A stretch of DNA of 36,114 nt from Rhodanobacter sp. 67-28 (GTDB lineage: Bacteria > Pseudomonadota > Gammaproteobacteria > Xanthomonadales > Rhodanobacteraceae). Made by a program: the position numbers and the translations under genes. Each line of letters starts with the position of its first letter. Position 1 is the first letter of the stretch. A model generated the notes under the pieces. That model saw only the letters and a program-made list of their open reading frames with translations. It did no database searches and was not told where the DNA came from. The stretch covers positions 1 through 36,114 of the forward strand of contig MKTU01000045.1 of NCBI GenBank assembly GCA_001898415.1, written 5' to 3'. Shown here piece by piece: positions 32,204-36,114 of this stretch.

Positions 32204-33382
32204 TTGAAAACCGACGTGTTGATCATCGGCGCCGGCGCCGCCGGCCTGATGTGCGCGATCACCGCCGGCCAGCGCGGCCGGCGCGTGCTGGTGGTCGATC
32301 ACGCCAACAAGGTCGGCAAGAAAATCCTGATGTCCGGTGGCGGCCGCTGCAACTTCACCAACCTGGGCACGACGCCGGCGAATTACCTCTCGGCCAACCC
32401 GCATTTCGCCAAGTCCGCGCTGGCGCGCTACACGCCGTGGGACTTCATCGCGCTGGTCGAGAAGCATCGCATCGCCTGGCACGAGAAGGAGCTGGGCCAG
32501 TTGTTCTGCGACGACTCCTCGAAGCAGATCGTGCGCATGCTGCTGGACGAGTGCGCCGCGGCCGGCGTCACGGTTGAGGCGAACTGCGCCGTGCAACGCG
32601 TGCTCAGGACGCCGGAGGGCTTCAGCGTGCACACCGCGCGCGGCGAGGTGCATGCCGAGTCGCTGGTGGTCGCCTCGGGTGGCCTGTCGATCCCCAGCAT
32701 GGGCGCCAGCGGTTTCGGCTACGAACTGGCACGCCAGTTCGGCCACGCCGTGCTGCCCACGCGCGCCGGCCTGGTGCCGCTGACCCTGAGCGGCAAGCAT
32801 CAGGAGCATTACCGGGATCTGGCCGGTGTGGCGCTGCCCGCGGTGGAGGCGCGCGTGGGCAGGCAGGGTTTTCGCGCCGGCCTGCTGTTCACCCATCGCG
32901 GCATCAGCGGACCGGCGATCCTGCAGATTTCCTCGTACTGGCAGCCCGGCGACGACTTGCGCCTCGACTTGCTGCCGGACCTCGACGTCGGCGCCTGGCT
33001 GGTCGACCAACGCACGGCGCGGCCGCTGGCCGAACTGAAGACCGTGCTCGGCGAGGTGTTGCCGAAGCGCCTCGCGCAGCGGTTGTGCGAGCAATGGCTC
33101 GGCAACCGCCCGATGCGCCAGTACCGCGAGACCGAACTGACGCAGATCGGCGCGCAGCTCGCCGCGTGGCCGATCACCGCCAGCGGCACGGAAGGCTACC
33201 GCACCGCCGAAGTCACTCTCGGCGGCGTCGACACCGATGGCCTCTCCTCCAGCACGATGCAATCGAAACTCGTGCCCGGCCTCTACTTCATCGGCGAGGT
33301 GGTCGACGTCACCGGCTGGCTCGGCGGCTACAACTTCCAGTGGGCGTGGGCGTCGGGGCAGGCGGCGGGCGCGGCGGCCTGA
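32204..33382 (+). CDS. BaiN/HI0933-family NAD(P)/FAD-dependent oxidoreductase
   Basis: 392 residues, the family length. The N-terminal FAD-binding motif is VLIIGAGAAGLMCAITAGQR, then the family block KVGKKILMSGGGRCNFTNLG. The middle has VASGGLSIPSMGASGFGYEL, and the C-terminus GLYFIGEVVDVTGWLGGYNF. It is a flavoprotein of uncertain substrate, called YhiN or BaiN-like in other genomes. The start codon is TTG: nearby ATGs are out of frame or blocked by stops, and GGTGAG lies just upstream. It begins 35 bp after the compound inverted repeat. Confidence 0.93.
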   Translation: MKTDVLIIGAGAAGLMCAITAGQRGRRVLVVDHANKVGKKILMSGGGRCNFTNLGTTPANYLSANPHFAKSALARYTPWDFIALVEKHRIAWHEKELGQLFCDDSSKQIVRMLLDECAAAGVTVEANCAVQRVLRTPEGFSVHTARGEVHAESLVVASGGLSIPSMGASGFGYELARQFGHAVLPTRAGLVPLTLSGKHQEHYRDLAGVALPAVEARVGRQGFRAGLLFTHRGISGPAILQISSYWQPGDDLRLDLLPDLDVGAWLVDQRTARPLAELKTVLGEVLPKRLAQRLCEQWLGNRPMRQYRETELTQIGAQLAAWPITASGTEGYRTAEVTLGGVDTDGLSSSTMQSKLVPGLYFIGEVVDVTGWLGGYNFQWAWASGQAAGAAA

Positions 33383-33491
33383 TGCCGGTTGCTTGACGCC
33401 TCCGGCCGGGGGCTGCAGCATCGTGCGACGGAATTTCCAACGCGCCGCGCCCGCCATCGGGCGGCGGCGCATCTCCAGGGGAGGGCGGCCG

Positions 33492-34130
33492 ATGGCAACG
33501 CTGGACAAGGGCAAGCTGGTCGACCCGGCGATCGAGGTCAAGCTGTATGCGTCGATCGAGCATGGCAGCCTGGATGCCGTCCACGCGATCGTGCTGCATC
33601 GTACCGATTCCTCCACCGCCACCAGCACGCTCGAAGCGTACGCGGGCGGCAAGCAGACCGGCGCGCACTTCTTGATCGACAAGGCCGGCAAGATCTGCCA
33701 GACCGCACGCGTCGATCAGGTGTGCTGGCACGTCGGTGTGCTGCAGGCGCGCTGCCAGGTCGAACACGGCTGCGATCCGCAGGAACTGAAGACGATTGCC
33801 TCGCTCATGCACGCGAAAGGCGTGGGCTTCGGTACCCGCGCGAAGAACCTTTCGCGACATGAACTGGGCAAGCCGTATCCCTCGCGCTATCCCTCCAACC
33901 AGGACTCGCTGGGGATCGAGGTGGTGGGCACGTTCCAGCCCGCGCAGAAGGCGTTCGAGGCGCCGACGCCGGAACAACTGAAGTCGCTCAAGTACCTGGT
34001 GGATATTCTGGTCGGCCTGTTCGGCCTGAACCTGTTGGGCGACGTCTACGCGCACGGCGCGATCGCCCGCAAGGAGGTCACCGAGGGCGCCCAGTTGCTG
34101 CAGGCGCTGACCGCTGGGGGCAAGCCGTGA
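33492..34130 (+). CDS. N-acetylmuramoyl-L-alanine amidase (Amidase_2) without signal peptide
   Basis: 212 residues. The catalytic/zinc set is H36 (AIVLHRTDS), E143 (SLGIEVVGTF), H188 and K194-E195 (YAHGAIARKEVTEG), with ligand-type positions as in Amidase_2. There is no signal peptide, and C69, C78, C88 and C94 are unusual for a cytoplasmic recycling enzyme. The 4-bp overlap (GTGA) with a lipoprotein gene suggests that the two are made together, as in effector/immunity pairs delivered by contact-dependent systems. Alternatively it is another muropeptide recycler. GGGGAGGG lies 6 bp upstream of the ATG. Confidence 0.88.
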   Translation: MATLDKGKLVDPAIEVKLYASIEHGSLDAVHAIVLHRTDSSTATSTLEAYAGGKQTGAHFLIDKAGKICQTARVDQVCWHVGVLQARCQVEHGCDPQELKTIASLMHAKGVGFGTRAKNLSRHELGKPYPSRYPSNQDSLGIEVVGTFQPAQKAFEAPTPEQLKSLKYLVDILVGLFGLNLLGDVYAHGAIARKEVTEGAQLLQALTAGGKP

Positions 34131-34510
34131 AGGCGTTGGGCCTGGTGCTGCTGAGCGCAGCGCTGGCTGCGTGTGTGCCGGTGCGCGGCAATGGCGGCAT
34201 CGAGGTTGTTTCGTTGCAGCGGCAGGTCGATGCCACGCGCGCCGACGCCGACATCTGCAGCGCGTTGACGCTCAGTCGCGCGGACGTGGCGCGGTATTTC
34301 ACGCTGGCCGAGGTGGTCGACCCGGCCACGTTCGACGCCGAGGCGATCATCATGCCGTGCAGCTACCGCGGCACCCTGCGCCGTGCGGGCCAGCTCTACC
34401 ACTGGGAGATTTTCGCCGGCGGGGCAGCCTATCTGTACGACGGCGGGGAAACCAACCAGCGCTACCTTTGCCGCGAGTCGTGCCTCGCGGCGCTGCCGAA
34501 CCTGCGCTGA
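34127..34510 (+). CDS. Putative lipoprotein paired with the amidase
   Basis: 127 residues, not recognised. It has a lipoprotein signal with the lipobox LAAC (Cys16) and therefore a predicted lipid-anchored protein in the periplasm. The mature part has four more cysteines, C44, C78, C115 and C119, enough for two disulfides. The start is GTG, overlapping the amidase stop. As a periplasmic partner of a peptidoglycan amidase it might be an inhibitor or immunity protein, but this is inference from gene order only. Confidence 0.78.
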   Translation: MKALGLVLLSAALAACVPVRGNGGIEVVSLQRQVDATRADADICSALTLSRADVARYFTLAEVVDPATFDAEAIIMPCSYRGTLRRAGQLYHWEIFAGGAAYLYDGGETNQRYLCRESCLAALPNLR

Positions 34511-34523
34511 GCGGCGCGCCGAT

Positions 34524-35333
34524 TCATCGCGGGGCCTGCAGCGATCCCGCCGACGGTTGCAGGTCGCCGGGCGCCAGGGTCGCCCAGTGGAGGTGGTGCG
34601 GATCGAAACCGCTCTCGATCATCGGCTTGATGATGCGGAAGTAGGGCGAGATGTCGAAGTCGCGCGGCGTGAACAGGCTGGAGCTGCGGATGTGCAGGAT
34701 CTCCTGGCGCGCGCGCTGGGTGCCGCGCAACTGGCGGTAGTCGCGGTCCAGCATCGGCAGGATCGGATAACGCACGCTGTGGAAGGCCGCCGCGATCAGC
34801 GACGAGCAGATCGCCCGGGTCGGCTCGCCGCTGCCCAGCGCCAGCAGGCGCCGGCGCCAGCGTCCGGGCACCGGCGGCGTCGGCAGCAGGTAGCGCATGA
34901 GGTCGATCACGTTGCGCATGTCGTAGCGCTGGCCGAGGCGACGCGCGGCGTGTTCGATCACCTGCTCGATCTCGCCGGCGTGCAACCCGACCGGGCGGCA
35001 GATGCGCGTGTGCGCCCCGCGATACGCCTGCAGCGGCAGCGCACGCACGCCTTCCACCACGTCGGCTTCGATCAGCACGTGCGCACCGAGCGCGGGGTAG
35101 CGGTCGCGCAGGGTGTCGCCCACGTACAACGCCGCGTGCGACCAGCTCGACTGGGTGACGTACTTGATCGCGGTGCCGATGCGGCTGTTGCCGTCGACCA
35201 GCAGCACGTCGGCCGGCCGCAGCGATGCCTCCAGCATGTCGTGGCGCGAGGTGCCGAAATGCATGCCGCCGACGCGCGGCTTCGAGAGGTAACGGGCCAG
35301 GGCACGGCCCAGCCTGTGCAAGGGATGGAACAC
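34524..35333 (-). CDS. YiiX-like permuted NlpC/P60 hydrolase
   Basis: 269 residues. The order of catalytic residues is circularly permuted, as in YaeF/YiiX proteins: His first in SSWSHAALYVGD (H66), an acidic residue in LIEADVVEG (E89), and Cys later in RAICSSLIAAAF (C176). No clear signal peptide is present. The family hydrolyses amide or ester bonds in lipids or peptides; the substrate is unknown. It converges on the lipoprotein gene, 14 bp apart, and stands upstream of the PhzF-like gene. Confidence 0.85.
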   Translation of the reverse strand: MFHPLHRLGRALARYLSKPRVGGMHFGTSRHDMLEASLRPADVLLVDGNSRIGTAIKYVTQSSWSHAALYVGDTLRDRYPALGAHVLIEADVVEGVRALPLQAYRGAHTRICRPVGLHAGEIEQVIEHAARRLGQRYDMRNVIDLMRYLLPTPPVPGRWRRRLLALGSGEPTRAICSSLIAAAFHSVRYPILPMLDRDYRQLRGTQRARQEILHIRSSSLFTPRDFDISPYFRIIKPMIESGFDPHHLHWATLAPGDLQPSAGSLQAPR

Positions 35334-35441
35334 GATCGTGCGCTCCCGGCGGTCGCAGGTGCGACGAGCTTAAGCCGTGGGCGCGTGCGTGTCAGCGCCC
35401 GAGCAGAAAGCCGCTTTCACCGGCACCGAGAGACTGGAAGC

Positions 35442-36114
35442 TCACGCCGACCAGGCCAGGCTGCCGTCGACGATGGTGTGGCTGCGCCCGCCGACCCAGA
35501 TCGCGTCGTTGTCGATGTGCACCATCAGCTGCGCGTCGTGGCCGATCTCGCGGCCCTGGCTGACCTGGTAGCCGCGGGCCAGTGGGCCATGCGGTTCGGC
35601 GTGTGCGATCCAGGCGGCGATCAACCCGTTGGCGGCGCCGGAGGCGGGGTCTTCGACGATGCCCACGCCGGCGGGGAATGCGCGCACCACCAGTCGCGGC
35701 TGATCCGATGCCACGCGTGCGAAGGCGCACAGCCCCATGCTGCTGCTGGCGCGGGCCAGCGCAAGGATGGCCGCGTGGTCGGGTTGCCAGGCGCGCAGGC
35801 TGGCTTCGTCGGCGACCTCGGCCAGCCACCAGCGTCGGCCGCCGTCGACCAGCGCCGGCGGCAGCGCGCCATCGGTCACGCCGTGCAGCGCTGCGGCCAG
35901 CAGCGGGTTTGCGTCGCGGCCGGTCGCCAGCACGCGTTCGCCCGGCGAGCGCAGCAGCAGTTCGCGCATGGCGCCGCTGCCTTCGACCCGGATCGGCAAC
36001 ACGCCGGCGCCGCACTCCTGCCACAGCAGTCCGTCGCGCGGCGTGGCCAGACCTGCTTCCAGCGCCGCATGGGCGCTGCCGATGCTGGGGTGGCCGGCAA
36101 ACGGGATCTCCTCG
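35442..36114 (-). CDS. PhzF-family protein (5' end outside window)
   Basis: The frame is open to the window end, giving about 223 residues of the C-terminal part. The first residues (EEIPFAGHPSIGSAHAAL) are the conserved PhzF block that in full proteins follows about 40-70 N-terminal residues, and the C-terminal EDPASGAANGLIAAWIAH is the second signature. It is only distantly similar to the PhzF-like protein at 24268-25167, so the genome has at least two members with presumably different substrates. The missing N-terminus includes the catalytic Glu. Function otherwise unknown. Confidence 0.9.
   Translation of the reverse strand, partial: EEIPFAGHPSIGSAHAALEAGLATPRDGLLWQECGAGVLPIRVEGSGAMRELLLRSPGERVLATGRDANPLLAAALHGVTDGALPPALVDGGRRWWLAEVADEASLRAWQPDHAAILALARASSSMGLCAFARVASDQPRLVVRAFPAGVGIVEDPASGAANGLIAAWIAHAEPHGPLARGYQVSQGREIGHDAQLMVHIDNDAIWVGGRSHTIVDGSLAWSA

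Noticed and set aside
33492-34130. Amidase as a xanthomonad type IV secretion effector
   Set aside because: No XVIPCD-like C-terminal domain or Gln-rich tail is seen; the protein ends soon after the catalytic region.
1-36114. tRNA, rRNA, CRISPR arrays, prophage or insertion sequences
   Set aside because: No cloverleaf-like clusters, direct-repeat arrays, integrase or transposase genes were seen by reading; a covariance-model search would be decisive for RNAs.

Overview
The window looks like chromosomal DNA from a high-GC gammaproteobacterium of the Xanthomonadales, most likely Rhodanobacteraceae (Rhodanobacter/Dyella/Frateuria type). This rests on the very GC-rich codon use, the mix of housekeeping genes (purT, rlmKL, bpt, tesB, yajQ), the bpt gene followed by a small 'pathogenicity-like' membrane protein as I recall from xanthomonads, and short REP-type palindromes. 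The taxon is an inference. I see no rRNA, tRNA, CRISPR array, prophage or complete insertion sequence. There is no gene-free stretch over 300 bp.

Layout. 1-1153: 3' end of a NarL-type sensor kinase and its response regulator. 1356-2779: a membrane-anchored SRPBCC/GyrI-like protein with a strong terminator. 2916-6511: a three-gene ABC export operon of the GldA/GldF/GldG type. 6632-8593: copper delivery to cytochrome oxidase (CtaG, PCu(A)C, SCO). 8676-9522: two small membrane proteins. 9559-10682: SPFH protein plus ribbon-helix-helix protein, with a perfect palindrome inside the promoter. 10769-13539: purT and an FMN-dependent glutamate-synthase-like protein. 13538-18512: a long minus-strand run (bpt, small membrane protein, tesB, saccharopine-dehydrogenase-like, Cys-rich mini-protein, AraC regulator, amidase). 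18599-21309: alpha/beta hydrolase and rlmKL. 21371-21814: a Gly/His/Tyr-rich exported protein. 22007-24243: ergothioneine genes egtB-egtD. 24268-26748: PhzF-like protein and an exported S10 peptidase. 26966-31502: a redox block (trxC, msrB, dipZ) divergent from an ECF sigma factor and its NrsF-type anti-sigma. 31505-36114: yajQ, a BaiN-type flavoprotein, an amidase/lipoprotein pair, a YiiX-like hydrolase and a second PhzF gene cut by the window end.

Two points stand out. First, the 158-bp region between dipZ-msrB and the sigF-nrsF-type pair carries two divergent GTAAC-N16-CGAA elements, one facing each operon. This suggests that the ECF sigma factor controls itself and a periplasmic methionine-sulfoxide repair system. 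Second, immediately after nrsF lie a REP pair and then a second, diverged copy of the last 81 bp of nrsF. Nearly all differences before the last three codons are synonymous, which looks like a scar left when one allele replaced another with a REP element at the junction.

A third point is the 19-bp palindrome lying between the -35 and -10 boxes of the SPFH/RHH operon, a good candidate for an autoregulatory operator. A cytoplasmic-looking peptidoglycan amidase that overlaps a lipoprotein gene by 4 bp is a possible effector/immunity or enzyme/inhibitor pair.
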